Below are positions 29,144 through 42,555 of a stretch of DNA of 64,000 nucleotides, piece after piece (positions within the stretch are counted from its first letter, which is position 1; the number at the start of each line of letters is the position of its first letter). Source of the DNA: Selaginella tamariscina (Eukaryota; Streptophyta; Lycopodiopsida; Selaginellales; Selaginellaceae); NCBI GenBank assembly GCA_003024785.1, contig PUQB01000044.1, forward strand, positions 99,077 through 163,076, read 5' to 3'. Below the pieces are notes generated by a model that had not been told where the DNA came from, searched no databases, and saw only the letters and a program-made list of their open reading frames with translations. The translations under genes were made by a program, and so were the position numbers.

Positions 29144-31543
29144 ATGAATGTAAGTTTTCAGCTTGAGGGACATAATTATCACAATCCTGGTCTGAAAGAC
29201 AAGAGGAAGCAATCTTTTGTTAGATTGAAAGCGAATGATGAGGTGGGTAGGATGTTGGAGGCATTGAAAGAATGTGGGCGGTCGAGAGACATAAGCAGGG
29301 CAAGGCGGCTGCATTCGGATGCCATCAAACTTGGGTGGCTCTCCAACAGGTATGTAGCCAACAACTTGATCACAGCGTTCCACAAGTGCGGTACTATGAA
29401 ACAGGCTCGTAGTGTCTTCGAAGAAATGCATGGACTACGGGACATCGTCTCCTGGACATGTCTCCTGCAGGGATACGTGGAGAATGGGGAAGCCGAGGTT
29501 GCTTTAGAGCTCTTTGAACGGATGGAGTATCCACCGGAAGCACGGACTTACGTAGTGGCAATCACTGCCTGTACCAGTCTGGCTACAAAGAGGGAGACAA
29601 ACAGTATGAAATGGCTACGGAGAGGTATGAGTATCCATTCTCAGGCAGTGGCAGGGAGACAATGTAACAAGTTTGTCGAGAACGCACTCATTGATATGTA
29701 TGCGAAATGCAGGAGAATGGCGGATGCAAGACGGGTTTTCGATAGCATGTCGTACAGGCAGGACGTTATCTCATGGACTGCACTCATTCATGGATACGTG
29801 GAGAATGGGGAAAGCCAGCTTGCGCTTGAGATCTTCGAAAGGATGTCCTCGGCACCGAATGGGAAAACATACGTTTCTGCAGTTAGTGCATGTGCATCTC
29901 TGGGAAGGGAATGGTTGCAGAAGGGGAAGGCCATTCATGATCGAGCAGTGCAGGAGAATCTCTGTGATAGTTTTGTGGAGAACGCCCTGGTGGATATGTA
30001 TGCAAGGTGTGGGGATATGATGGAAGCTCGCAAAGTGTTTGATAGTATGTCGAACAGAAGTGTGGTTTCCTGGACTGCCTTGTTGCAGGGATACGTGGAG
30101 AATGGGGAACATCAGGTTGCTCTTGAGCTCTTCGAAGCCATGGAAGAGGGTGCTCGTCCGTGTGTTCCTTGCAACAGAACTTACGCCGTGGCTCTCACTG
30201 CGTGTGCTGGTTTGGCTGCCTCTGGGAGCCTGGGAAAGGTAGCGGACAGCAGAGAGTGGCTCGAGAGAGGGAGGGAGATTCACTCGAGGGCTGTCAAGAG
30301 GAGATGTTGCGATGAATTCGTGCAGGCTGCACTGGTGAGTATGTATGCGAAATGCGGAAGTATGGGGGAAGCGAGAAGTGTGTTCGACATGATGCTTCGT
30401 CAGGACGTCGTCTCGTGGACTGCATTGTTACAAGGATACGTGGAGAATGGGGAGAGAGAGCTCTCTCTCCAGCTGTTTGATTCCATGCAGGGGTGCGTTC
30501 CTAACGAGAGGACTTATGTCGTGGCAGTGACTGCTTGTGCGAGTCTGGGATCTGGCGAAGTCGGTACTGAGAAATGGCTTGAGAAGGGGAGGGCTATACA
30601 CGCGAGAGCCGTAAAGGGTCGGTGTTGTAACATGTTTGTGGAGACTGCACTGGTGAATATGTACGCGAAATGCGGTTGCATGGGTGAGGCTCGTGGGTTT
30701 TCGACGAGATGGTGAAGCGTAACGTGGTGTCGTGGAACTGTATTCTCCAGGGATACGTGGATAACGGGGAGAGCGAGGTGGCACTGAAGCTTGCGGATGA
30801 GATGGATGTTACGTGGGATTCTACCACGTTTGTTGCTATGCTATGTGCGTGTGGGGATCTCATGGATGTTGAGAGGGGAAAGCAGCTGCATAGACAGGTT
30901 AAGGAGCGTGGTTACGAAGAGGACGTGCTTGTTGCTGGCTCACTAGTGCATTTCTATGGGAAGTGGGGATATGGAGGTTGCGAGAGAGAGATATTCGACT
31001 CGGTACCGAGGAAGGGCGTTTCGATATGGAACTCTTGATGTGTGGGTACAGTTTACAAGGGATGCAGGTGCTGTACTTAAGCTGTTCCACCGTATGAGAG
31101 AGCAAGGTATATCACCGAGTGAGACGACGTTTGTGTGTGTACTTATTGCGTGTAGTCACGCGGGGATGACAAGTAAGGGGAAGGAGTACTTCAAAGCTAT
31201 GAACAGCGAGTATGGGGTGTGTCCGACTGTGAGGCATTACGCGTGCATGGTGGATATGTTGGGGCGGGGTAATGACTTATATGAAGCTTTGAAACTTGTG
31301 AGGAGTATGCCGTTTCAGCCGAGCTCCGTGGTGTGGTGTTCTCTACTTAGTGCGTGCCAGAAGTGGAACAATGTGGACGTGGGGAAGATTGCCTACGAGG
31401 CTCTGGTGGGGTTAGACGACAAGAGGGCTGCTGCCTATGTGTTGATGGCCAATGCTTACAGAGGTTTGCAATCTAACTCTTCTAACTATAAGAGTGAGGG
31501 ACAGCAGGACATTACCCATCTTTTGCTATATGAAAGAATGTAA
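29144..31543 (+). CDS. PLS-class PPR protein, apparently lacking DYW
   Basis: Mostly one long exon with five PLS triplets. Each contains 'SWTALLQGYVENGE'-like and 'MYAKCG' helices, about 300-345 bp apart. It ends in an E-like region ('FVCVLIACSHAGMTSKG', 'HYACMVDMLGRG', 'VVWCSLLSACQKW') and 'MANAYRG', where homologues continue after an intron into E+ and DYW; no such exon is visible before the next gene. Single bases are missing near 30694, 31033 and 31057. Predicted role is organellar RNA binding; without DYW it would need a partner deaminase to edit. The 3' end given is simply the last in-frame stop. A telo-box lies just upstream (29110-29140). Confidence 0.85.
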
Positions 31544-31920
31544 TATAATGTTACTTACATGTGTATGTGTGTGTTTCATCTCTCTCTCTCTCTCTCTCTT
31601 CTATATATATATATATATATATATATCTGTGTGTGTGTGTGTCTGTTTCATCTACACATCTAACACACACACACACGCACGCACACACACACAGAACGTT
31701 GAACGTATTAATATTTTAGTTGAATAACCATGAAAGTATTCGACTAATGTACAATATATACTTATAATCTTTTGTTGTAAATAAATGATAGATATATTAA
31801 GATGGTACTATTTAATAGAACATGATATTTATGTTGGTCATTCAGTTTTTATTTATGAATCATAAAAGCAAAGCTTATTAAGAGATAAAGAAATGTAGGT
31901 AGGGCTTTTGGAAGAACCAA

Positions 31921-32027
31921 ATGGGGATCAGAAATCTTGTTGGGTTGAAGCTGGCGACATCCTACAGTTGTTCCTCTCAGGATTCATCCACATTGTATGT
32001 GTGTGCGTGCGTGCGTGCGTGTGCGTG

Positions 32028-32060
<33 letters not shown>

Positions 32061-32364
32061 TTACTTGTTTGTGTAGTGAAGAGCAACAGTGGAATTTCAA
32101 ATCTGTATGGGAGCAAAGACCACATTGTCTTAAAGCATTCCATGGTGCACAAAGAGGTACATGTAGATAATTTGCGAAATACTAATTAGAAATATTATAT
32201 GAATTTTTTATTTATTGATCATAGGAGACAACACAGTGGTGGAAACCATTATAAACGTGGTAACATCCTTGCCGTTCATTGTTATTGGACTGCAAACACC
32301 CAGGTATCTTATTGCTTTCTCTATGCATTGTAACAACACACACACACACACACAACACACACAC

Positions 32365-32400
<36 letters not shown>

Positions 32401-33184
32401 CGTATAGACATTAACGGAGCTCCTTATCTATACAGTATATAAAAGCAGAAGAGAGAGTGTGTGTGTGTGTGTGTGTTATGTATATATTCTTTTTTGTTTT
32501 AATTGTTTAATTTTTTTAATAGAGATAAGCCATTTACAAAGCTTTATGCTAATTCTCTCGTGGGAGTAGGCATAGCCTCGAGTTTGTTCCATGTATCCCG
32601 TGGAGAGGCACGAAAGTACTTCAGATGGGGAGACCACACTATGATTGCAGCCTCAACCCTGGTAATTCATAATATATATATATATATATATAAGAGAGAG
32701 AGAGACATATATGCATATATAGGGAATGTTCCTGCATGTGTATATAAATGAATAACTGTAATTTGTTACTAAATAAGCAATATAACATTTTATTTGTGTA
32801 GTGTTTATCTAGAGCATTGCAAAATGACAGCTCCAAGGCTCTATTTTCTGCTTCAGCAGCACTACTTCCCTTCCAGCCATTTGTTGTTGCAACTTGTCAC
32901 ACTGGTCTCATGGAGGTTCGTAACTACGTGTGCGTGCGTGCGTGCTTTTGTGTGTATATATATATAACAAATAAGTAATAGTATATATACAGGCAACTTT
33001 TATTCGGAGGGCTTTACAAGAGCCTAGTTTGCAAAAGGCTCACACACTACATACTATCTCAACAGCAGTTGGAGGGACTTTATTCATTGTTGAAGATATG
33101 TATCCAAACACACCCTTCTTACACGCTGCGTGGCATATTGCAGCAGCCATTGGCGTTACAACGTGCAACAAACTACTAACATAA
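31921..33184 (+). CDS. Multi-pass membrane protein, CREST/ceramidase-like (plant unknown)
   Basis: Six exons: 31921-31994, 32077-32156, 32225-32303, 32523-32661, 32802-32915 and 32993-33184, all in phase, giving about 225 aa. It resembles a conserved plant family of unknown function with several transmembrane helices. Conserved polar sites ('SLFHVSRGE', 'RWGDHTMIA', 'HTGLME' and the final 'HAAWHIAAAIG', an HxxxH) fit the CREST superfamily of membrane hydrolases such as alkaline ceramidases. Enzyme activity is inference. Introns are rich in (GT)n, (GA)n and (TA)n. No frameshifts were found. Confidence 0.7.
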
Positions 33185-33477
33185 TACATGAAACTACAAT
33201 ACGTCAAACTAGTATATGTATATACATGTGTGTGTGTGTGTGAGAGAGAGAGAAAGAGAGATAATTTTTGCAAAATATTGATTGTATGTATGTAAATAAA
33301 AGTGAAACTTGGGTTTACATTTCAAAGTTTGCGTGCGTGCGTGCGTGCGTGTGTGTGAGAGAGAGAGACTCTCTCTCTCTTTCTCAAATTACATTTATAA
33401 CAGTAAGGTGAGAATAACAACATATATTGATCAGCGGCATATCAACTAACATAGCTATTGTTGTCAAGGAAGCTTGT

Positions 33478-33511
<34 letters not shown>

Positions 33512-33648
33512 GTATGTAACACAATAGTAAAACTTAGAATACCAGCATGAGATCTTCATTCTTCAAAAAACCAAACGAGTCTTTAACATGAAGAGTATAA
33601 TTCAAGGATTTTATTTCTGTACCTTCTTGTAGATATCACATAGTTTCA

Positions 33649-34778
33649 ATGGTTTCTTCAGATCATCAGGAGGATGATTCCCCCATGTTCCTCGGTGAAC
33701 AAATGCCTCCTCTCGACCCGGAAATGCCCTTCAACCCCTTCTTAAACACAGAAGGCTCAATAGAAAAGAACTACGAGGTGATGAGAACGATCCTGCTAAT
33801 ACCTCTCTTCATCCTCAGAATGTCCTTCCTCGTACTGTTCCTCATAGTAGCCATCGTCTTTACCAAAGCAGCTCTATTCGGTAAGCAGAACATACTTAAC
33901 ACCCCATTACCAAGATGGAGAAGAAAGCTTCTCTGGCCAGTGAGATTACTTGCGAGAGCCATGCTGTTTGTATGTGGTTACCACTACATAGACGTCAAAG
34001 GGACACCAGCACATAAAAAGGACGCACCAGTACTCGTATGTAACCATGTGACGTTCATAGATCCTATCTACATATTCTACAGGCACCTTCCTGGAGTAGT
34101 TACTGCCGAAGAGAACCTTAACTATCCACTGGCTGGAACTATCATAGCTGCTATGCAACCCGTGACTATAAAGAGAGAATCAAGGGAGTCGAGAAAGAAA
34201 GCCGCCGTTGAGATCCGACGGCGAACGAGCTCCCCTGATTGGTCCTCTTCACTTATGATATTCCCTGAGGCAACTACAACTAACGGTAAAGCCCTGGTAA
34301 GACGTGTATGTGTGTGTGTGTGTTGTATATATATATATATATATATATTTATACTTACTTGAACTATGATCAGGTTTCCTTCAAAATTGGTGCATTCTCA
34401 ACAGGCAGCTCTGTACAACCGATGGTCATCAAGTACCCACACATACACCTCGATCCCTCGTGGGTTTCAATCGGGCCCTCGGTGTATACCCTACTCTTCA
34501 GGCTGATGACTCAGTTCCATAACTATATGGAGGTCGAGTATCTTCCTGTCATGAAACCAACAACCCAGGTATACATATATATCCGTGTGTGTATGTATAT
34601 GTGTATATGTGTATACTTACAGGAGATGAAGAACCCCAAGGCATTTGCTGAGAGAGTACGAGCAGCAATGGCAAAAGCGATGAATGTCTCCGTGACTGAG
34701 CATACATTTGATGATATCTCCATGGTTGACGAAGCACAACGTACAAAGTCAGGTTAGTAAACACAAACGTGGTGTGTG

Positions 34779-34829
<51 letters not shown>

Positions 34830-34913
34830 TGTGTATTCTACTTTGTAGACAAAGTAAGAAACTGACAGAACTACAAAAGAGGCAGATAGTACTAGTAAAC
34901 TTATGTGTTAACG

Positions 34914-34944
<31 letters not shown>

Positions 34945-35779
34945 TATTAGGATATGCGTGGAGTTTGCTTGAGTTTGGGAGATTTGAGAGACTGTACAAG
35001 ATGACAAAAAAGGAGGCAAAGAGGTTCTTCCACAAATTTCAAGCTTTAGACGGGAACAAGACAGGGATTGTTTCACTGGAAGAACTGATTGCTCACCTTG
35101 AGCTTCCTGACTGCGAGCCTGTGCGGAAGCTCTACAGACTGTTCGATACAAGGGGCTGTGGCTACTTCAACTTCAGGGAGTATACTGCTGGGCTTCTGTT
35201 CATCTCCAGGAACAGTCAATTTTCCAAGGCTATGGAAGTAAACATATATATTACATTCATACACACACGTGTGTGTGTCTATGTGTGTGTGTGTGTGTGT
35301 GTGCATATACATATAGTACCTACGTGTATAGACACACATATATAGAGAGAGAGGGTATACAGGTGTATTAACATTAATTAACTTAATTATAGGTAGCATA
35401 TGGCGCTTTGGACCCTGACCAAGATGGAGTCGTAAATGCAATTGATTTTTGTACAAGACTAAAAGCTATGGTTCCAGGTACCACAATGGACCAAGCCAAG
35501 GTCTTCTGGCATAGGATAAACGTGAAGCATGGCAGGCTTTTGTACAGAATTGAGGTCTCTCACACACACACACACACACACACACATGCAAACACACATA
35601 CATACGGATGTATATGTGCGCGCGCGCGTGTTAGTTACTATATATACAACTAATGTATTTAGGTGCTCACCTTTCTGGAGAGGAACCCTGAGTACGTAGC
35701 TGTGTTCCTGTATGCAAATCCTGGATTGCTGCTGCCTAATCTCAAATCAGAAGTGGTCGAAGATCATGGCCCGCAATAA
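33649..35779 (+). CDS. LPEAT2-like lysophospholipid acyltransferase with EF-hands
   Basis: Six exons: 33649-34296, 34374-34568, 34623-34752, 34951-35237, 35393-35554 and 35663-35779, all in phase, giving about 512 aa. N-terminal hydrophobic helices (residues ~45-75) anchor it in the ER. The PlsC/LPLAT domain carries the catalytic NHVTFID (NHx4D) box and the substrate-site 'FPEATTTNGKAL' block. C-terminally, two or three EF-hands follow, one canonical ('DPDQDGVVNAIDF'), implying Ca2+ binding. The family re-acylates lysophosphatidylethanolamine or lysophosphatidylcholine in membrane lipid remodelling. This is one of the few long genes here without a frameshift. Confidence 0.92.
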
Positions 35780-36190
35780 AAGACTAACTAGGTAACTTGT
35801 TGTTCACCAATCTTAATGGAAATATTATTGTTCTAAAATGTACGTACATATACACGTATAAACTCCAATACATACATGTAGAAATGCATGCAAACACGCA
35901 TATATAAATGTGTTTATATCCCTTGCATACACACAAACATAGACCTGAATCTTTCTGAGGGTCTATACCGCAAAACATATAGACATTGATAGATATATAG
36001 CCTATATATCTTTAGGTATTTACATACACACCACACGAACACCAATTATACTAAATAATCAGTTATTTACATTTATAAATAAGAAATATACATACCGATA
36101 TTCCACTAGTTGAGGAGCTTGGAGGCTAAGCTGTTAGCATACGCAGAATTTGCTACGGCTTGAAAAGTCGCCTTTCTTCCTTGTGCTAAA

Positions 36191-36428
36191 TTAAAACCTC
36201 CCTGTGATCTCTTTCCCTTGCCTTTTTTCTTTTCCCATGCAGTTGGCACCCAATGGAAGCAACGGTGTGGGCCTTGACAGTTTAACTGTTACCGGGGGAC
36301 GTAGAACTGCTATGTAGCTTTTCTTGTTGTCATTCCATAGTGAGAACACCGTAATCTCATGCTCCATGTGTTTGCCTACTAGAATATCCTGCACCAAGCG
36401 AACCTTGTATACACATACACAAGTGTGC

Positions 36429-36481
<53 letters not shown>

Positions 36482-36708
36482 ATAATACTTAGCGAATTTG
36501 TATTGATTGTCTATCCATAATGTCTAAATAATCTTTTGAATAAAACAAATACATTTTTCATGTTTTTTTATTTCACACACTTTTTGGATGCATTGGTATA
36601 TATACGTTTCAATGTATATACTTTATATGTATTATATATGAGGACCTTGAGAAACACACTGCGTTTTCGTGTCTAAGAAATGAGTCATATATAAGTTACA
36701 TAACTGAG

Positions 36709-36756
<48 letters not shown>

Positions 36757-37222
36757 TAAGTATTTAAACCGAGAAAAGAAGGAATGACATACGTAGGCAT
36801 AGTAAAGATATTTATATATTTAAATCAAACTAAATCAAACAAAAAACGTGTGTTACATAACTAAAACGAATGTATGTACGAATACTCGCCGACACACGTA
36901 TACACATGCATTAAGTACACAAACATATACGCATCTATGCATTTGAATGTGTATAGATATGTACATATAGATAGAGGTTTAAGCTTACCCCCAGCATTAA
37001 GAAGTCGAATTCTCGCTTAAGATAAGCGATTTTGGGTGTAATCTCCGCTCTTAAGTTCGAGAGCAATGTGCTTTTCGGTGTGTTGACAATGCACAGGAGT
37101 TCCTTCTCCCTTTCCCACCTAATGGTGACTTGAACCGGTAGATTAGCAGATAATTCCTCTGCCAATCTACCAGTTGAAACTTTAACGATATCACTCTCCA
37201 TCCCTATAAAAACAAACGCGTA

Positions 37223-37261
<39 letters not shown>

Positions 37262-38310
37262 TATATATATATTATATGTATGTATGTATGTATGTATGTA
37301 TTATATGTATGCTGTGTTTGTGTGTGTGTGTAGTTCATTTACCTGCTGCTGCTTCTATTGATGGGCTGCATGAAGGTTTACCAGCGACAGTCTCTTTCGA
37401 TGCTGTATGAAGACCAGGATTCAGTGTAATTCCACACTTGTGCACGCACGCGGAGAGAGTTATTAGATAAAGTGTTTAGCATAAGGGTGTAATCAAGACC
37501 AGGATTATACTCCGCTAATGTTTTATGTACACACTTTTTATATTGAACTTATTATATGGATATGTCTTCATTGCATATACGTGCAAGTGTGTGTATAGGG
37601 ATTCATACACACATACAACATACATACATATTATCAGGTAAGCAAAATACTGGGCATTATGTTTTATCCATACTCATTGGTATTTATACATTGTTGTAAG
37701 TTTAATAATCCAAAGAAACACTCCACATCAGAAGACTACATGCATGATTAAGAGATACTACTGATCATGTTATTTACAATATACATTATTCAGGATTATT
37801 AAATTATTTATTTTTTGTGCGGGTATGCATTAACTCAGGATTAGCACCTCACGGAGCAATGCTTACCAACCCTTGGAAGATCATTGGCAGTCCGCAACAT
37901 GAATGCAGTACTCATGGCCAGCATGTCGAGTTCTAGCTTGAGCCCAAGCATGGCCTTTATGCAGTTCCATTTTTGACAAGCTTGTCTACACGCTCGTCAG
38001 CTATTTCATCAAGTCAGTCACACGTATACACATTTATTTCTAGCATTCAATGTATACATTCAAAATGCCGGTACTATGCACATTCCTCACTGGAACTTGC
38101 CAATTACGATGCAGTATGTATACATACACACACATGGGATTAGAACTTACCCATTTGATCAGGCCAAATCGCAGCTACAAAGACGATTCAATCCATACAC
38201 ATGAGCAGATGTGGCGTCTTATGTAGATCATCGCTTGAATCCCGCATGAATCCGCCTTGAGGAGGAGCCGCCTGATCCTGATCTCCTCATGCTGTTTCTC
38301 GGATATCTAA
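36191..38310 (-). CDS. Unknown protein, at least four coding exons
   Basis: Exons with good GT-AG borders (minus): 37867-37985, 37343-37402, 36989-37203 and 36191-36403; the last three join in phase. A first exon probably lies at about 38160-38310, where an ATG follows telo-box-like CCCTAAACCC, but its frame breaks and I could not settle the start. Readable segments include 'KAMLGLKLELDMLAMSTAF', 'LPVQVTIRWEREKELLCIV' and 'HMEHEITVFSLWNDNKKSY'. I do not recognise a domain. Mixed helix/strand character and conserved-looking blocks argue for a real gene. Long (TA)n tracts occur in the introns. Confidence 0.55.
36430..36485. repeat. (TA)n microsatellite
   Basis: More than 20 TA units within an intron of the unknown minus-strand gene. 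Similar (TA)n tracts lie at 37227-37272, and (GA)n at 36709-36753. Confidence 0.85.
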
Positions 38311-39058
38311 ACCCTAAACCCTTACCTTAAAACCTACCAGAATATACCGTTTCGACCGTTGTAAAAACAGTGCTATCTTAATTAATCAAATTAAGTTTAA
38401 ATAGATAAAAAAATTAAACGAATTTAGCTTAAACAATCTGTATATTAATATTATAAAAATACTAAATAAGAATTAACAACCCCGAGCCATATATTAATTA
38501 ACTTATATTGTTTATGTATTTGTATAAGATGTAGATAAGCTAAAAATTAATGATTAAAATATTAAATTTGTTTGCAAAAATGCTTAATGTCTTAATATGA
38601 TTTTTTAATACACACACACACACACACATGTATAATGTTTTTAAATATGACACGCACACGCACACACACACACACACAGGACTCCAAAAGTATAGAAAAT
38701 ATCGAGTTGCTATTGCCTCCGTTTTTAAGGCGACACGACTCGATACTATGACACTTACTAATAGTCCTTAATCGTGTATGGGGTAATACACAACAATTCC
38801 TCCTTCGTGACCCGCGATAAAGTAATTGTAGTAAGGATTATAATAATCACTCGGCAGGGGAAATTAAGAAAGTTACCACCTAAACCTGAAAAGAAAAAGA
38901 TATATAATATCTTCAAAGGTGTTCGTCTACTATATATACGTCTGTACACGCACGCGCAAACACACACACGTGAATACTTATAGTTTGTCTTCATAGCTGA
39001 ATGTTTATGGTCATTTATTACCAATTATAAAAACACACACACACACACACACACACAC

Positions 39059-39060
<2 letters not shown>

Positions 39061-39125
<65 letters not shown>

Positions 39126-39126
39126 T
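39061..39126. repeat. Compound (TA)n-(GA)n microsatellite
   Basis: A CA run (39032-39058) passes into TA and then GA runs at the 3' end of the LEA_2-like gene. A similar TA-GA compound tract lies at 39450-39514. Confidence 0.85.
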
Positions 39127-39444
39127 ACTGTCAAGATCCGTGGGCCAATCTGGGGTACGATAAAGCTTCAGATGTGAATGGCTTGGACGCCATTTAGCAT
39201 TCAGGTATTTGCATGTGTATTTGAGCTTACTCCCCCTTTCGTTCAAAACGCACCTCCACCTTATCCAGAATGCCATAGGCCTCAGACCTGCCAGTAGTGA
39301 CATTCTAGTACGTGTCACAATCTCAAGCACCAGCTGCACATGACAACCATGTATCAGCATGTGCATATACGTGCATAATTGTGTGTCTCTCTCTCTATGA
39401 TAGCTAACGTGGATATCACATGCATATGTGTTTGTATGTAATCG

Positions 39445-39514
<70 letters not shown>

Positions 39515-40171
39515 GTGTGTTTAACGAAGAGAGTCTCTCTCTCTCTCTACATATATTACAAAGTGTGTGTGTGTGCATTTGGAATATGGAAGTCTTAGAC
39601 TCGAAAAAGTGGTACTATAACAGATAAACATGCATATGTGTGTGTATGTGTATTTATACTTTAAATATGTATATATCTATATAAACTTACCACAAGATTG
39701 AGGGAGACAATTGGGGCTTGATAGTGTAACCAACGTCAAGAGGTGTATGAAGACCAACTGTGATAATTTGAAAAGCAGGCTTGATAACACTCCTACGTGG
39801 ATGATGAATATTCTCCAGGCGGTCGAATCCAATTGGCATCCCTCTGTATATGAGTGTAACCTCAAGCAACTCGTGCACAAAGTCAAGCTTCTTGTTTGGA
39901 TTAGTAATATTTAGGACTAAGTAATGGCACATATCAAGCTTGTATGCATAATAGTTGCCACGTCCCTCCTGTGTACAAATTTTACTGTCAGTATATAGTT
40001 GTGTAGTAACCATATACATAATAAGACACAGTATTATTCATGTATATGGTGTATCTTATCTATAATGCAGGTAGACAATGTATACTTTATAAGAAATTTA
40101 ACTCACCATATACATGTCTGTTTGTAACAAATATAATAAGAAATTTTGTCTCTGTGTATTTCTAATTACAG

Positions 40172-40202
<31 letters not shown>

Positions 40203-41212
40203 GGTGTTTCATTCTACATGTAACTTCCATATATTAATAGTATAGAAACAATGAGAGTTATATCTTTGACATACGTTTGTGTATATACTAGACATATATT
40301 TGATGTTTAATGATGTACTTTGTAAACGTCATAAGTAATTTAGCTAACAACATAACGTCCTGAACACACACACACAAAGACCGTGTGAGCGTGTGTGTGA
40401 GATTATGGTGTACGTACAAACATATAGTTCCATATAACACATGCACGCAGGCACACGCACACATACCTGTTGCTGTCTAGCGATCGTCTCAGCTTTCACA
40501 GAGTATATGTCCCCAAAGAGGAACCTGATCTTCTCAATCTGAACAAGGGGAAGCCGTGGAGAATGGTACAAATGGGAACAGAGGAGAATAAAGGAGAAGA
40601 TAACCACTGCAACAGATACTAACACGATTGTAAAGGCTGTAGCCATAAAATATCTGGTCCTGTCCGTGGTCATAATCCTCTTGAACCTCTTCGACTCCAT
40701 GAGGTTAAACACCAACAGTATGGGATAGTCTGGAGCTCGTGGGCCTTGTCCGAGGCCAAGATACGGATCGTATTCGTATGCCTCCGTATTTCCTGCTGAT
40801 GAAGCTCAGGGAGTGAGGACTCATACTTGAGGATGGACTGAACATTCTTATCGGAGACAGACTCAGCTGCATTTTCTCTGTCTTCTGTTTTGATCTGAAT
40901 GCTACTTTCCTTGAGTGATAAGCTGAAGAAGATGGATGCAGCTGTATATGTAGCTCAGCTTGTTGCTCTTGTCCTGAAGATGATGCCTGCAACTCCGACT
41001 CTTCCTGCTGGGATTCTTGGAGTTGCTCCTGAGATCGATAGGATTGTTGGGAATGCTCCAGTTCCTGCTGGGAATGCTGGAGTTCCTGCTGGAATGCTTG
41101 GAGTTCCTGCTCGAATTCCTGGAGTTCCTGCTGGAATTCTTGGAGTTCCTTCTGAAACTCTTCGAGTTCTTTGTTGTGATTTTTGAAATTCTTGCTCGGG
41201 TTCCTCTTCCAT
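39120..41212 (-). CDS. LEA_2/NHL-type membrane protein with Gln-rich coiled-coil N-terminus
   Basis: At least three exons (minus): 40467-41212, about 39687-39968, and one ending upstream at 39333. The N-terminus has a run of near-perfect heptads of the type ELQEFQQ (about 41020-41170), a predicted coiled coil. An acidic stretch ('AYEYDPYLGLGQG') follows, then a transmembrane helix ('TAFTIVLVSVAVVIFSFILL') and an LEA_2 domain: 'YLVLNITNPNKKLDF' holds the family NPN motif, 'VTLIYRGMPIG' follows, and a late 'FQIITVG' strand. NHL proteins are plasma-membrane defence or stress proteins. Several single-base frame breaks occur in exon 1 and at the exon 2/3 border. The 3' end and the true start (41227 is an alternative) are uncertain. 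Confidence 0.65.
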
Positions 41213-41495
41213 AGGGATTCTCGGCCATGGCGCTCTCTTCTCCCAGCTCGATACAGACCCAACCTTTCATTTCCCTGCCCTAATGTGTAGGGCTGACTCA
41301 CTCAGAACAGAATATTCACTTATGGTGCATGTTGTAATGAAGCTTTTATCATACATATCATAATGAATGCGTGCACGCAACATATTGGTAATGCAGGAGA
41401 GAGAGAGAGAGAGAGATCGACAACATTAAATGAAACAAGATTTCTCTTCATTAAAAACGGAGGTTGCAAAATATAGAATGCAGCGTACCCATGGA

Positions 41496-42319
41496 TCAGT
41501 AGCCGCCCTTCAAGTCGTTGACAACATCATAGGGAACAGGTGTGACGGTCTCCAGAGTAGCACCCTCCACGACGAAGCCTGGCCTGGGGCCGGCCGGCTG
41601 ACGCCCGAGTCTCTGCAGACCGTGCTCCTTCAACTCTGCGTTGGCCTTCACCCTCTTCACAAAGTCCTCCCTGCACCTCGATGGCTTCACATGTTCTATG
41701 CGGACGTGCAGCCTCTTCTTTATGATCCTGTTCCCCACCTGTCCAGATTCGTTATGTTATGTGTATGTATTCACTGAGCAAATTTATTTAATTCAAACAT
41801 TATCACTAGTATGTATGTATAAGGATATGTGGAAGATTATCGTATCAAAATATGTACTATAAGTATGCAAAATCGAAAATTTAGAATACAGAGGATTATA
41901 AGTCTAAAACGTCAAACACAGATGGGAAGAACAGCTAAAAGGACAATATTCATAACACAAACCACAAATTTGGCACACAAAGAAAATAAATTACACACAA
42001 ATCACTGAAAAGATTTACACTAAAAGAAACGATTTTATGCAATGAGATCAAACCCAATTCACAGAATGCACATAAAATCGAACCTGCTTGTTCATCTCAA
42101 CACCAACGGCGCGCTTGGTGACATTCCAGACGATCCCGTGCGGCCATGGTAGAACTTGTGCGGCATCCCCTTGTGCACGGCGCCGTTCACCTTGACATCC
42201 ACATAGTCTCCGATGCGGTACGTACGCAGGTAAGTGGTGAGAGGGATGTATCCATGCTTGCGGAACGGCCTCTTGAACAGATCCCTCGTCCGCGATCTCT
42301 GCCCGTGTCCCGCCGGCAT
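41496..42319 (-). CDS. RPL21: 60S ribosomal protein L21 (eL21)
   Basis: Two exons (minus): 42084-42319 and 41496-41738. Starts '[19 protein letters not shown]' and includes the diagnostic '[20 protein letters not shown]' and 'YHGRTG', then '[17 protein letters not shown]' and C-terminal '[15 protein letters not shown]', the family's usual ~160-aa architecture. It is a structural protein of the cytosolic large ribosomal subunit. One G is missing after 'HGRTG' (near 42136, GGG for GGGG), which truncates the frame as written. Because eL21 is essential and otherwise perfectly conserved, an assembly error or the presence of another genomic copy is likely. Confidence 0.95.
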
Positions 42320-42348
42320 CCTCCTCCTCCCCAATAACCCTAAAACCT

Positions 42349-42356
42349 AAACCCTA
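42349..42356 (-). promoter_or_regulatory. Telo-box upstream of RPL21
   Basis: AAACCCTA, followed by a second partial copy ('aaccctaaaac'), lies about 30 bp upstream of the RPL21 start codon. Telo-boxes with site II elements coordinate ribosomal-protein gene expression in plants. Confidence 0.6.
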
Positions 42357-42555
42357 GGCGCAGGGTTCGACGGCTATGATCTCGTTTCAGAAATCGACGG
42401 CTATAAACTATCCACGGTTCCAGAAATAAGACGGCTCAATACGCAATCAATACGCAAAGAAGACTTTGAAGAACCAGCACGCACACGCACACATACACGA
42501 GAGTAAAAACTTGATAAGTTCTATATTTACATAATAGGAATTTCATGGTAAAGCT

